DNA of 64,000 bases from G965276675 sp965276675 (GCA_965276675.1 OZ255624.1:1550001-1614000); one strand, 5' to 3'. Positions 34,120-43,152 are shown, numbered from the stretch's first letter. Numbers and translations are program-made. The notes: a model not told the origin generated them from the sequence alone.

Positions 34120-34917
34120 ATGAAAACTTCCCGCGTTGTTTTCTCGTCCACGTTGGCGGCAGCCCTGCTGATGACCGCCGGAGCCATTGCACCCTACCCA
34201 GCATTCGGTGCGCCCCAAGCTGCACAAAAGGACACCAGCGGGAATGATGCAAAGTTGCAGACCGAGGTGCAGAAGAAGCTGAAGGGCTCCAACTATAAGG
34301 GCGTGCAGGTCTCCGTGCATGACGGCGTTGCGACGTTGAGTGGCCAGGTCAAGGTCTACAACGACAAAGAGCAGGCCGACAAGAAGGCGAGCAAGGTCAA
34401 AGGCGTGAGCTCGGTGATGAATGACATTCAGGTTGCCGCAGGAGAGAGCTCCGATCAACAGCTTCAGGACAAGCTGCGCAAGCAACTGGCCTATGATCGC
34501 GTCGGCTACGGCAACGCCTTCAACGCGATCACGGCTACGGTACAGAATGGCGTAGCGACCCTGGGCGGTCACGCTCTCGGCCCGGTGGCGAAGTCCTCAG
34601 CACTGGGGCTGGCGAAGAATACGCCTGGAATTACGAACGTGGTCGACAATATCCAGGTGGATCCACTCTCGCCGATGGATGATGGCATCCGCGAGCGTGT
34701 GGCGCGGGCAGTCTATGGCTTTCCCTCGTTGAACAAATATGCGATCAATCCTGCACGTCCGATACGCATCACTGTCGTCAACGGTCACGTGATTCTTTCC
34801 GGCGTGGTGGACAACAAGTCCGATAAGGATGTCGCGGGGATTCAGGCAAACACGGTCCCAGGCGTCTTCAGCGTGTCAAATCAGATCCAGGTGGCGGGCA
34901 GCGAAAGCTCGCAGTAG
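34120..34917 (+). CDS. Exported protein with three BON domains
   Basis: A 265-residue exported protein. I used the ATG at 34120, with GAGGAG nine bases upstream (MKTSRVVFSSTLAAALLMTA signal peptide). Three BON domains follow (about residues 45-105, 110-185 and 190-262), each with the pattern of a short helix, a VxVxDGVATLSGxV strand pair and a closing DNIQV or NQIQV motif. BON domains bind phospholipid membranes or polyphosphate-like surfaces, as in OsmY, and occur in envelope stress proteins. The function is likely envelope protection, but no ligand can be named. It follows tamB after about 140 bases, so it may belong to the same envelope gene group. Confidence 0.88.
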   Translation: MKTSRVVFSSTLAAALLMTAGAIAPYPAFGAPQAAQKDTSGNDAKLQTEVQKKLKGSNYKGVQVSVHDGVATLSGQVKVYNDKEQADKKASKVKGVSSVMNDIQVAAGESSDQQLQDKLRKQLAYDRVGYGNAFNAITATVQNGVATLGGHALGPVAKSSALGLAKNTPGITNVVDNIQVDPLSPMDDGIRERVARAVYGFPSLNKYAINPARPIRITVVNGHVILSGVVDNKSDKDVAGIQANTVPGVFSVSNQIQVAGSESSQ

Positions 34918-34995
34918 GGGTCGAAGCCGGTCGTCCTTAGCCGCTCAACTCAGCCCCAAGCTCTCGGTCGCTAGAATTTAGGAGGGGGTTGCAGA

Positions 34996-35859
34996 ATGTC
35001 GATGACGCGCAATATCGGCACTACGCTTGAGATGATCAAGTGGGAGCACTCGATCTTTGCGCTGCCATTCGCGCTTACCGGAGCGATGCTGGCTGCCCAC
35101 GGCTGGCCCACATTGCGGCAGCTTTTCTGGATTGTGGTGTGCATGGTCACCGCGCGATCGGCGGCGATGGCCTTCAATCGCTGGGCGGACGCGACGCTCG
35201 ATGCAGCCAACCCGCGTACGGCTTCGCGGGCGATCCCGGCAGGCTTGCTGACGCGCCGGTTTGTTGCGGTCTTCACGGTTGTGATGTCGGTTGCGTTTAT
35301 ACTCTCCGCGCTGGAGCTCAACCGGCTGGCCTTCTCTCTCTCGCCCGTGGCGCTTGCGGTGCTGCTGCTCTACTCCTACACCAAGCGATTTACCCGCTGG
35401 TCGCACCTCTTTCTTGGGCTGGCGCTGGGCATTGCACCCTCCGCGGCCTGGATTGCGATCCGGGGTACGCTGGATCCACGCATCGTGGTGCTTACGCTCG
35501 CGGTGCTGTTCTGGGTGGCGGGGTTCGATGTGCTCTATGCCTGCCAGGATTTTGAGCATGATCGCAGTGCAGGCCTCAACAGCGTGCCGCAGGCGATCGG
35601 CGTCGAGGGCGCGTTCTGGACCGCGCGCGCCATGCACGTCAGCATGCTGCTGCTGCTGTGCTGGCTGGTCTCACTGTTTGCGCTGGGGATGGTTGCCTGG
35701 TTCGGACTGGGGGTAGTGGCGGCGCTCTTGCTTTACGAGCACCTTATCGTCTCGCCGCGCGACCTGAGCCGGCTGAATGCCGCGTTTTTCACGCTCAATG
35801 GCGTGATCTCGATCGTCTTCTTCATGTTTATCGCTGCGGCGCTGCTGCTGCCTAGATAA
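34996..35859 (+). CDS. mqnP: UbiA-family prenyltransferase, MqnP-like
   Basis: A 287-residue polytopic UbiA-superfamily prenyltransferase. The first Asp-rich motif is NRWADATLDAANPRTASRA and the second is YACQDFEHDRSAGLNSVP; the QDxxxDxxxGLxSxP form fits the MqnP type of the futalosine menaquinone pathway more than typical 4-hydroxybenzoate UbiA. Eight or nine hydrophobic helices are visible. The ATG at 34996 follows GGAGGG by ten bases. With the UbiD decarboxylase at 302 and the polyprenyl synthase at 51028 it suggests menaquinone synthesis through this pathway, but the other mqn genes are not in the window. The symbol is inferred and could also be an ubiA-type enzyme. Confidence 0.85.
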   Translation: MSMTRNIGTTLEMIKWEHSIFALPFALTGAMLAAHGWPTLRQLFWIVVCMVTARSAAMAFNRWADATLDAANPRTASRAIPAGLLTRRFVAVFTVVMSVAFILSALELNRLAFSLSPVALAVLLLYSYTKRFTRWSHLFLGLALGIAPSAAWIAIRGTLDPRIVVLTLAVLFWVAGFDVLYACQDFEHDRSAGLNSVPQAIGVEGAFWTARAMHVSMLLLLCWLVSLFALGMVAWFGLGVVAALLLYEHLIVSPRDLSRLNAAFFTLNGVISIVFFMFIAAALLLPR

Positions 35860-36011
35860 TCAATACAAGGGCGTTTACCGTTACTAATAGCGTTGTCGCC
35901 GCACACGACACGAATCGAGTCCGCCAAGAAGCGAACAGGTGAAGTCTTCTTAATCGGTCCCGGCCGCGTTATTATTTTCGCAGCTAATCGGTAGAAGAAT
36001 GAAGGCTGTGA

Positions 36012-36356
36012 ATGAAGGCAAAACTTGTCGTGACTTCAATTGTTCTCGTAACATTCATAGCCGCTTTCGGCTATGAATGGAGGTACAGCGACGATATGCA
36101 GGAGCACATAAGCTCAGTAAATAGCGATCTACAAACCGCTAGGCTTGAGGCAACATACTCCATTGGTTTGATCGGCTCTATTCAAGCTATGACCGCTGCT
36201 TCGGATGTAGCGGGAAAGATCATCAGTACGCATGATCACGTCCATACCCTCAAAGATGAAGTCCTCGCATGGAAGATCAAGAAAGCCGTCGAGCAGAGCA
36301 TCACAGTTGGGGACGCTATCCAAATTGTCATTGCGAAGTGGCCGGAGAGCATTTGA
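36012..36356 (+). CDS. Hypothetical membrane-anchored small protein
   Basis: A possible 114-residue protein with an N-terminal transmembrane segment (MKAKLVVTSIVLVTFIAAFG) and a soluble helical C-terminal part. The GAAGGC ten bases ahead of the ATG can act as a weak ribosome site. Base composition is lower in GC than the neighbouring housekeeping genes. The family was not recognised. It lies at the edge of a decayed region containing a histidine kinase remnant and a frameshifted gene, so it may be recently acquired or not expressed. Confidence 0.45.
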   Translation: MKAKLVVTSIVLVTFIAAFGYEWRYSDDMQEHISSVNSDLQTARLEATYSIGLIGSIQAMTAASDVAGKIISTHDHVHTLKDEVLAWKIKKAVEQSITVGDAIQIVIAKWPESI

Positions 36357-36454
36357 ATGCCGAATTGGAAAACGGCGCCAGTAAGAGGCAACACTGCGAT
36401 ACATGCCAGAGCCTCACCCTGTTTGACGGTTAATCCTGAGAAGTCGGCTTCTCG

Positions 36455-36676
36455 TCAGCAATCCTCAATTGACGAAAAGTCCCGCTCCGCTGTGTCGATA
36501 TAACCTTGAGTTTCAGAGAGCGTTTCGCAGGTTCGCTCTAAGTAAAGCAGGTTCGTCACTGCTTCAAGAGGATTGTTGATCTCGTGCGCAATTGAGGCAG
36601 CCAGGCGCCCCACAGCTGCGAGCTTCTCGTTTGGATCAATACGGCTGCGATCTGCCTTTCCTGTGTCAAATTCGGC
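36455..36676 (-). pseudogene. Histidine kinase HisKA remnant
   Basis: Reading the minus strand, this stretch codes for KLAAVGRLAASIAHEINNPL and continues EAVTNLLYLERTCETLSETQ before a stop at 36457. SIAHEINNPLEAVTNLL is the phosphoacceptor H-box of the HisKA domain of PAS-type sensor kinases, with the histidine intact. There is no start codon and no ATPase domain. The frame ends with a stop right after GYIDTAERDFSSIEDC, where a kinase would continue. On the 5' side a stop codon precedes it at 36679. It is therefore a fragment of a lost two-component kinase. Confidence 0.8.
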
Positions 36677-36868
36677 TTACGGTTCCAAAAGCCGAAGTTC
36701 TTTTGAAGCGTGAACTGGCTACTCTCGCTGATCATGCACTCCCACAAACAGAAATGCTGATTGTGAGGCCGAACGCACGGCACCTTTCGATCCGGCGCAT
36801 TTAGGTAATGGATGGCGATGTACACTGCGTGACATGGATAAGTGACAGCCGATATGGAAACGACCTAT

Positions 36869-37251
36869 CTAACGTTCAGTAATCGCGATACAGCGAAAAG
36901 CAACCGGCAGAACCTTGCTGCCCTCGGTCTTTGGAGTCCAGGCTATGAGGTTGGACAGGACTGCCGACGCAGCATGTTCCGCGTCGGGGCAATCCACCGG
37001 CAGGATGAACTCTTCCACATGGCCCGTATTGGACGGATCAAAGCGATGAACCGTGACGTTGAACTTTTTAACTTGCATCTGCTCTATCTTTGTATAAGCG
37101 GGGTTTCCATACTCGGTCGTAGGGCTGGTCTTTGGCTGCGCCGCAATCTGGGCCTGAGACTGCGCGCCTGCTCCTGGAATTGCTACCGCAGCAAGGCCCG
37201 CGCCTAAGGTGCGACCAGTTGACGACGTGACATGCTCCTATTGGTAGACAT
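36869..37251 (-). pseudogene. Tat-type exported protein, frameshifted
   Basis: From the ATG at 37251 (AAGGAT lies six bases ahead) the frame reads MSTNRSMSRRQLVAP and stops. The next frame, about one base removed, continues as TLGAGLAAVAIPGAGAQSQ and then down to EQMQVKKFNVTVHRFDPSNT and a stop at 36869. Together these give a twin-arginine signal (SRRQLV followed by a hydrophobic segment and AGAQS cleavage site) and a small domain of about 80 residues. One missing base near 37210 breaks it. The domain family was not recognised. A sequencing error cannot be excluded. Confidence 0.65.
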
Positions 37252-37473
37252 GGATATCCTTATGTAGCAACATGTGACATCAAAAAGTGATGCCACACGA
37301 ATTGGATGCAGCCGGCCGGCTTCGCGTTCTGCCGTTACGGTCAACCAGAATAAAGGAGACGTCAATGCGAGCTTTTGTTTCCCGCAGCGACGCATCCAAA
37401 CGCTCCCAGAGCGCCAAACGGAACCGTTAGCGTACGATTTCGACGGTTTGGTGTAGCGCTCCCTGGTTCTCGT

Positions 37474-37506
37474 AAAGCAAAAGCCCCGCGATTCGATGCG
37501 GGCTCT
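37474..37506 (-). terminator. Rho-independent terminator of csbD
   Basis: On the minus strand the sequence folds as GAGCCCGC - loop - GCGGGGCT followed by TTTTGCTTT, a GC-rich stem and a T-rich tail. It lies just downstream of the csbD stop. Confidence 0.75.
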
Positions 37507-37534
37507 TGCAGACCGGACGGGAACACTCGCAGTT

Positions 37535-37834
37535 CTACCGATGCTTGTCCTTGAAGTCGTCGATCTTCTCGTTTACTTTGTCCTTCGCATTTGCGACCGA
37601 GTCCGAGATGTTGTGGCGTGTGTGATCAGCACTGGTGGAGACGTCTGAGTCGCGACGGTCGGTGGTGGTGTTTGCCGCATCCTTCGCGTTGCCCCACGTC
37701 TCCTTCGCAGCGCCTTTCACTTGGTCGGCCGTGCCTTCATTGGCCAGCTTGTCGCTGCCGAAGACCTCGCCTGTCTTCTCCTTCACCTTGCCAAACGCCT
37801 GTTCCACTTTTCCGCTTACCTGATCCTTATCCAT
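37535..37834 (-). CDS. CsbD-family stress protein
   Basis: A 99-residue hydrophilic, mainly helical protein of the CsbD family, a general stress response group (for example in Bacillus, controlled by SigB). The N-terminal MDKDQVSGKVEQAFGKVKEK and the KGAAKETWGNAKDAANT segment show the repeated GKVKE/GKAKD helix pattern, with a Lys/Asp-rich end. No membrane segment or enzyme motif is present. The ATG is preceded by GAAAGGGTTGCA, a usable ribosome site. The function at the molecular level is unknown. A terminator follows. Confidence 0.9.
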   Translation of the reverse strand: MDKDQVSGKVEQAFGKVKEKTGEVFGSDKLANEGTADQVKGAAKETWGNAKDAANTTTDRRDSDVSTSADHTRHNISDSVANAKDKVNEKIDDFKDKHR

Positions 37835-37891
37835 TGCAACCCTTTCTTTCTGCCAGCGGCAGATGGTTCATATGAGGTGGTGTTGCCAGGT

Positions 37892-38047
37892 TCAAATAGC
37901 TGCTCTGCGGTTGCCGCCGATCAACTGAACGACCAAAACGACGAATGCAATGATAAGCAGTAGATGGATGTACCACACTGCTATACCAAATCCCACAAAG
38001 CTGATAAGCCACGCGACCAGCAACAGTACAAAGATGGTCCAGAGCAC
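37892..38047 (-). CDS. Lmo0937-family small membrane protein
   Basis: A 51-residue protein of the Lmo0937 group, too short for most gene finders. It starts at the GTG at 38047, eight bases after GGAAGGAG (VLWTIFVLLLVAWLISFVGF), and contains two hydrophobic segments (about residues 2-20 and 25-45) with a charged Gly-rich end (GGNRRAAI). The longer frame upstream has no ribosome site and no protein character. Proteins of this kind are found next to stress genes, and csbD lies 57 bases downstream on the same strand, so the two may be cotranscribed in a stress response. The function is unknown. Confidence 0.75.
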   Translation of the reverse strand: MLWTIFVLLLVAWLISFVGFGIAVWYIHLLLIIAFVVLVVQLIGGNRRAAI

Positions 38048-38148
38048 TGCTCGCTCTCCTTCCCAAAATAACGTGTTTCGGTGTGATAGGGTGCGTTTGG
38101 AAGAGGTTGGGTTGCCGCTGGTGAGAAAAGGGAGGAGCACGGACAGTG

Positions 38149-38997
38149 ATGAAGATCGCGATTCAGGGGGAGCTCGGCTCGTTCAGCCATCAGGCCGCGT
38201 TGAAGTTCGAACCCGGAGCAACCATACGTCAATGTGTGCTCGCGTCGGATGCATTCGAGCTGCTAGAGGAGCACGCGGTGGGTGCAATTGCGCTGCCGAT
38301 TGAAAATACCCTGGCGGGTTCGGTGGTGGAGCACTACGACCTGCTGCTGACCGGAGGCACGCACATTACGCGGGAGGTCGTGATGCGCATCAAGCACACT
38401 TTGATCGGGCTGCCGGGGAGCGCGCTCGGAAGCGTTCACCGGGTCTACTCGCATCCCGTGGCTCTGGCGCAGTGCCGGCGGTTCTTCGCGGAGCACCCGG
38501 GGATGGAGGCGATTCCGTTTTACGATACCGCTGGAGCGGTCAAGGAGTTGATGGAACTGCGGGACCGCCATGTGGCCGCGATCGCGAGTGAGCACGCAGC
38601 GTACGTCTACGGTGGTGAGGTGCTGGCCTCGGCTATCGAGGACAATCCAGCGAACTTTACCAGGTTTCTGCTGATCCGCCGGGCGGATATTGAAGAAGAC
38701 CAGGGTGGGCCAGATGCGGCCCTCAAATTGACGTTGGCCTTCCGGCTCAGGCACGAGGTGGGCGCACTGGCCGCCGCGCTGACGGCTGTGGCTGGGGCTC
38801 AGGCGAACGTCACCAAGATCCAGTCCCGGCCGGTGCAGGGAGAGCCCTGGGTCTATACCTTCTACCTGGACGGCCTGGTCGCCGGCTGGCAAGGCGCCGA
38901 CGAGGTACTGAAAGCTCTCCGAGCGCACTCCTCTTTCGTCAAAGAGCTAGGGCGCTACCAGCCGGCGTCAGAAGACACCAGATCACCCGTGATGTAG
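38149..38997 (+). CDS. pheA: Prephenate dehydratase
   Basis: Converts prephenate to phenylpyruvate in phenylalanine biosynthesis. The N-terminal catalytic domain (MKIAIQGELGSFSHQAALKF, then AIALPIENTLAGSVVEHYDLL, HPVALAQCRRFF and the NFTRFLLI motif with the catalytic Thr-Arg-Phe) is followed after residue 190 by a regulatory ACT domain. There the usual ESRP motif reads KIQSRPVQG, with Gln replacing Glu in the first position. This could weaken feedback by phenylalanine; that is inference. No chorismate mutase domain is fused. GTG at 38146 and ATG at 38149 are equally possible starts, with GGGAGGAG upstream; I chose the ATG. Confidence 0.95.
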   Translation: MKIAIQGELGSFSHQAALKFEPGATIRQCVLASDAFELLEEHAVGAIALPIENTLAGSVVEHYDLLLTGGTHITREVVMRIKHTLIGLPGSALGSVHRVYSHPVALAQCRRFFAEHPGMEAIPFYDTAGAVKELMELRDRHVAAIASEHAAYVYGGEVLASAIEDNPANFTRFLLIRRADIEEDQGGPDAALKLTLAFRLRHEVGALAAALTAVAGAQANVTKIQSRPVQGEPWVYTFYLDGLVAGWQGADEVLKALRAHSSFVKELGRYQPASEDTRSPVM

Positions 38998-39222
38998 TTC
39001 TCTGGTCTGGAACTTTCGGGCGGATTTCTCTGAAAAGGGCTAAAGAATCGCCTGGAGTTGCCGATGTGAAAGAAGAGAGGTGCGGCAACCCAGGCGGAAG
39101 GTGAGTTGGGCCATCTCACTAGCAGGGTCTGCGTTGTGTGAGTCGGGTCATCACGGGCTTTGGGATGCGACTTTCCAGAATGTGCTGCATCCAATGTGTA
39201 GAAATCTTATAGAAGGACACTC

Positions 39223-41667
39223 ATGGCTAACGACTTTCTTAGCATTATCGAGCCAGCAAATCGAAATCAGGAACGGCAGGAGGGGAGTGCAGTGCGGGTA
39301 TTGCCAGTGCTGCCCGTCCGCGATACCGTCCTGTTTCCTCACGCCGTACTCCCATTGACTGTCGGACGCGAAAGCTCGATTCAATTGATCCAGTCCCTCG
39401 GTGAGGAGAAGACCATTGTGGTGGTTGCGCAACGGGATGCGCGCATCGATGGGCCTCAACCGAGCGATTTGCACGCCGTGGGCACGCTTGCGACCGTTCA
39501 TAAAGTTGTAAAGATGCCTAATCAGAGCCTTTTTGTCTTCACGGAGGGCACCGAGCGGGTAAAACTTGGCGAGTTCGAGCAGATGGAGCCGTTTATGACG
39601 GTTGCGGTCGAGCCCATTGCCGAGATTCGTCCCACGCGCGATGCAGAGCTCGAAGCCCTGCAGCGGAACGTGACCTCGCAATTTCAACAGATCGTGACCT
39701 CCTCACCGACCCTCTCCGATGAACTGCAAACCATCGCACTGAACATCGAAGATTCAGGCCGTCTGGTGGACTTTATCGCCTCCTCCCTGCCGTTTCTGCC
39801 AACCAGCGACCGGCAGGAGTTGCTCGAAACTCCCGATGTCGTTGCGCGCATGGAGCGCATCAACAAGCATCTGGCGAAGGAGCTGGAAGTCCAGCAGCTG
39901 CGCAACAAGATCCAGACCGAGGTGCAGGACCAGGTGCAGCAGTCGCAGCGGGACTACTACTTGCGCGAGCAGCTGAAGGCGATCCAGAAGGAACTCGGCG
40001 AGATGGACGAGGGCCAGAAGGACATCGAGGAGCTGCGCGAGAAGATCGAAGCAGCCGGCATGCCTGAAGACGTGAAGAAAGAGGCGAACAAGGAACTGAA
40101 CCGCCTTGCGCGCATGTCTCCGATGGCAGCGGACTACTCGCTCACACGTAACTACATCGAATGGCTGGCCATTCTTCCGTGGGCCAAGTCGTCTGGAAGT
40201 GCCGTCGACATAACCAAGGCGAAGGAGATCCTGGACGAGGATCACTACGACCTGAAGAGGGTGAAAGATCGCATTCTCGATTACCTGAGCGTGCGCCGTC
40301 TCAAACCGGATATGAAGGGGCCGATCCTGTGCTTCGTCGGACCTCCAGGCGTGGGCAAGACCTCGCTTGGCCGTTCCATCGCACGGGCACTGGATCGCAA
40401 GTTCCAGCGCATCTCGCTCGGCGGCATGCATGACGAGGCGGAGATTCGCGGGCACCGTCGCACCTACATTGGCGCGCTGCCTGGCCAGATCATGCAGGCG
40501 CTACGCCGTGCGGAGACGAACGATCCTGTCTTTATGCTGGACGAAATCGATAAACTCGGCCGGGACTTCCGCGGCGATCCTGCGTCAGCATTACTAGAGA
40601 CGCTGGATCCGGAACAGAACAACACCTTCCGCGATCATTATCTCGATGTGCCGTTCGATCTTTCAAAGGTGCTCTTCATCTGCACGGCGAATATGCTCGA
40701 CCCAATCCCCGAGCCGCTGCGCGATCGTATGGAGATCATTGAACTCCAGGGTTACACCGAGGAGGAGAAGATTCACATTGCATTCCGTTATCTGATTCCG
40801 CGGCAGATTAAGGCCAACGGAATCACGGAAGAGCAGATCGAGTTCCCCCAGGAGAGTGTTGAGCACATAGTGCGGCACTACACGCGGGAGGCTGGCGTCC
40901 GCAAGCTGGAACAGCAGCTGGGCACGGTCTGCCGTAAGCAAGCACGCCGGATTGCTGAGGGAAATACCGATAAGCTGGTCGTCACCAAAGAGGTGATCCA
41001 CGAGTTCCTGGGCGGCATGAAGGTGCGCGTGGATACGGAGATCGCGGAGCGCACCAAGCGCGCCGGGGTGGCCGTGGGTCTGGCGTGGACGCCGGCTGGC
41101 GGGGATGTGCTATTCATCGAAGCGAACCGGATGAAGGGCAAAGGTGGCTTCACCATGACCGGCCAACTCGGCGGCGTGATGCAGGAGTCCATGCAGGCAG
41201 CGCTGACGTGGGTACGTTCGAATGCGGCGGCGTTTGGGCTGGATGAGGACTTTACGCGGGAACAAGATATTCATATCCATGTTCCGGCTGGCGCGATTCC
41301 GAAAGACGGTCCTTCCGCGGGTGTGACCATGGCTACCGCTCTGGTCTCGCTCATGACGAACACGCCTGTGCATCCGCTCACCGCAATGACTGGTGAGATT
41401 ACTTTGAGCGGAAATGTGCTCCCCGTGGGCGGCATCAAAGAGAAATTCCTGGCCGCGAAACGGGCCGGCGTCACACAGGTGATTCTTCCTGCTGATAACC
41501 GTCAGAATGTAGAAGAAGACCTGACGCCAGAGCAGACCAACGGAGTGACCATCCACTACGCCTCGACGATCGAGGATGTGCTGAACGTGGCGCTCCCCAA
41601 GTCCACCAGCGAAGAGAAGCAAGACGAACAGATACGCGAGCAGGTCATCGAGCACGCGAATGCATAA
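39223..41667 (+). CDS. lon: ATP-dependent Lon protease
   Basis: A cytoplasmic AAA+ serine protease that degrades misfolded and regulatory proteins. The 814 residues contain the Lon N-domain (VLPVLPVRDTVLFPHAVLPL, to about 215), a coiled coil (KIQTEVQDQVQQSQRDYYLRE region), the AAA+ module with Walker A GPPGVGKTSLG near residue 372 and Walker B VFMLDEIDKLG near 440, and the protease domain. The catalytic serine is in PKDGPSAGVTMA (about residue 696) and the lysine in PVGGIKEKFLAAKRAG. All are intact. AAGGA lies six bases before the ATG. A strong terminator follows the stop. It stands alone. Confidence 0.97.
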   Translation: MANDFLSIIEPANRNQERQEGSAVRVLPVLPVRDTVLFPHAVLPLTVGRESSIQLIQSLGEEKTIVVVAQRDARIDGPQPSDLHAVGTLATVHKVVKMPNQSLFVFTEGTERVKLGEFEQMEPFMTVAVEPIAEIRPTRDAELEALQRNVTSQFQQIVTSSPTLSDELQTIALNIEDSGRLVDFIASSLPFLPTSDRQELLETPDVVARMERINKHLAKELEVQQLRNKIQTEVQDQVQQSQRDYYLREQLKAIQKELGEMDEGQKDIEELREKIEAAGMPEDVKKEANKELNRLARMSPMAADYSLTRNYIEWLAILPWAKSSGSAVDITKAKEILDEDHYDLKRVKDRILDYLSVRRLKPDMKGPILCFVGPPGVGKTSLGRSIARALDRKFQRISLGGMHDEAEIRGHRRTYIGALPGQIMQALRRAETNDPVFMLDEIDKLGRDFRGDPASALLETLDPEQNNTFRDHYLDVPFDLSKVLFICTANMLDPIPEPLRDRMEIIELQGYTEEEKIHIAFRYLIPRQIKANGITEEQIEFPQESVEHIVRHYTREAGVRKLEQQLGTVCRKQARRIAEGNTDKLVVTKEVIHEFLGGMKVRVDTEIAERTKRAGVAVGLAWTPAGGDVLFIEANRMKGKGGFTMTGQLGGVMQESMQAALTWVRSNAAAFGLDEDFTREQDIHIHVPAGAIPKDGPSAGVTMATALVSLMTNTPVHPLTAMTGEITLSGNVLPVGGIKEKFLAAKRAGVTQVILPADNRQNVEEDLTPEQTNGVTIHYASTIEDVLNVALPKSTSEEKQDEQIREQVIEHANA

Positions 41668-41722
41668 GCGCATCGCAGGCTGCGGTACTTTCGCTTAGCC
41701 TCATCTCAGCCTTGAAGAACAG

Positions 41723-41752
41723 AAGCCCCGCAAACCAGCGGGGCTTTTTATT
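41723..41752 (+). terminator. Rho-independent terminator after lon
   Basis: AAGCCCCGC - AAACCA - GCGGGGCTT is a perfect 9-bp stem followed by TTTATT. It ends lon transcription and lies about 55 bases after the stop codon. Confidence 0.9.
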
Positions 41753-41840
41753 GCTCGGGAGAGCAAATCACCACAGAGAAGGGCTTTCTGTGGTGAGGTG
41801 TGCCCGTGTCCTTTGTGAAGTGCGAGAAGAGAGATTTTCT

Positions 41841-42371
41841 TTAGAGAGCAGCGGCGAGCTGTGGGAGGAGGCCGGCATGGCAGTTTTCGTAGAGCGCTAA
41901 GAGGCGCTGCCGCATAAGATAGTAGGACGAGGCCACTTCGTTCACGTAGAACGGAATCATATGCCGGCGGAGATTCAAGAGCATGGCTGTCTCGATATTC
42001 GAGATCGCCTTCCGCAGCCGTACCGCATCCCGGCGCATGGTTTCTGTGACGATGGTTCCTTCTTCGAAGTTCGTCTGTTGAATATAGGCCGCCAGATCGA
42101 TCATGATCTCGGCGTTGGCCCGTAGGCTTGGAAGCCCTTCCGTCCCGCCCAGCAGCTGCCACATGGATCTTGGTTCCAGATCCAATTGACCCTTCTGGGG
42201 CTCCAAATAATTGCGGGCGAGCACCTGAATGTTCTCAAAGCTAACCGGCTGAAGACCCTTGACCAGAGTCTCCCAGTTTGTATTCTTTACACGCCTGCTG
42301 CGTAGGCGAGCGCGAATATTCATTCCGGCCAGGACTCCGAAACAAATAACCAGCAATAGCGTAAAGATCAT
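41841..42371 (-). CDS. Membrane-anchored hypothetical protein
   Basis: A 176-residue protein with a single N-terminal membrane segment (MIFTLLLVICFGVLAGMNI) and a helical cytoplasmic domain. Repeated heptad-like stretches (e.g. SFENIQVLARNYLEP, NAEIMIDLAAYIQQTNF, TAMLLNLRRHMIPFYVNEV) suggest a coiled or bundled helical domain. The family was not recognised. It lies seven bases after the stop of the polytopic gene and belongs to the same transcript, with a 48-residue exported peptide gene further upstream. The cluster function is unknown; a sensor or cell-envelope role is only speculation. Confidence 0.75.
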   Translation of the reverse strand: MIFTLLLVICFGVLAGMNIRARLRSRRVKNTNWETLVKGLQPVSFENIQVLARNYLEPQKGQLDLEPRSMWQLLGGTEGLPSLRANAEIMIDLAAYIQQTNFEEGTIVTETMRRDAVRLRKAISNIETAMLLNLRRHMIPFYVNEVASSYYLMRQRLLALYENCHAGLLPQLAAAL

Positions 42372-42378
42372 GATCCGC

Positions 42379-43152
42379 TCAGTTCCTTTTTACTCGCACT
42401 GCTGAAGAAAGATCGTAGTGCATACGCTCGTGAAGTTCAATCAGATATTGCCTGAGCTCAGGTGACAAAGGTTTACGTACCGGTTCTGGTAACCAGAACA
42501 TAACTATCCAGTAAACAAGCGCACCCAGGTATCCAAGCATCTCCAGGTGCTCTAAAGGCGCAAAGGCCCTCTGAGCGCCCAAGTAATTATGGGCGATGTC
42601 GACGCCAAAAGCGATCAGCGCCCATGTCGCCCATCCCTGGGCCAGCGCCATGACATGGTTTCGCCATCCTAAGCCGAGCTGCTGGGAGGTAAAGATCATG
42701 ACTGTGAAGAGCTCGCAGATCAACATGCTGGTGAACAGGCTCCCACGGATCTCCCATGCATCCAGGGATGTGGCGGCAGGCGGCTGTGCTGCCCATGCCA
42801 GCGCGAGAGCGAGTAGACCTCCGAGAGCGCCCCAGAGTAGGAACTTCCTTCGCGCGTCCTTTACCCAGGTGCCAGTGGGCCGTAGGACAATGCGCGCGAT
42901 CTCGACCACCAAGGCCACTTGGAGGCAAAAATCGATGACGTCTTCACTCCAGTACGCAACTGCATACAGATGACGGCTCGCATGACCATACAGCACGTAG
43001 AGCGTAATAGTGGAGAGGGCGTGGAACCCCACATATGCAGTAAAGACGGGAAACTGCCGTCTTGCTCCGCGATAGATAAGGACAAGGAAGAGGGCGACAT
43101 AGCCAATCAAGCTTGCCGCCCAGAGCACGCTATCTATTGTCGACAGATCCAT
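42379..43152 (-). CDS. Polytopic membrane protein of unknown function
   Basis: A 257-residue protein with about seven hydrophobic segments (at roughly residues 8-25, 35-55, 65-88, 100-120, 138-158, 170-190 and 205-225) and a soluble C-terminal tail (LSPELRQYLIELHERMHYDL). Basic loops and an even distribution of helices suggest a small transporter or receptor-like protein, but no family was recognised. The ATG has AGGGA a few bases upstream. It is preceded by a 48-residue exported peptide gene (40 bases between stop and start) and followed closely by the membrane-anchored protein, so the three form a minus-strand unit. Confidence 0.78.
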   Translation of the reverse strand: MDLSTIDSVLWAASLIGYVALFLVLIYRGARRQFPVFTAYVGFHALSTITLYVLYGHASRHLYAVAYWSEDVIDFCLQVALVVEIARIVLRPTGTWVKDARRKFLLWGALGGLLALALAWAAQPPAATSLDAWEIRGSLFTSMLICELFTVMIFTSQQLGLGWRNHVMALAQGWATWALIAFGVDIAHNYLGAQRAFAPLEHLEMLGYLGALVYWIVMFWLPEPVRKPLSPELRQYLIELHERMHYDLSSAVRVKRN

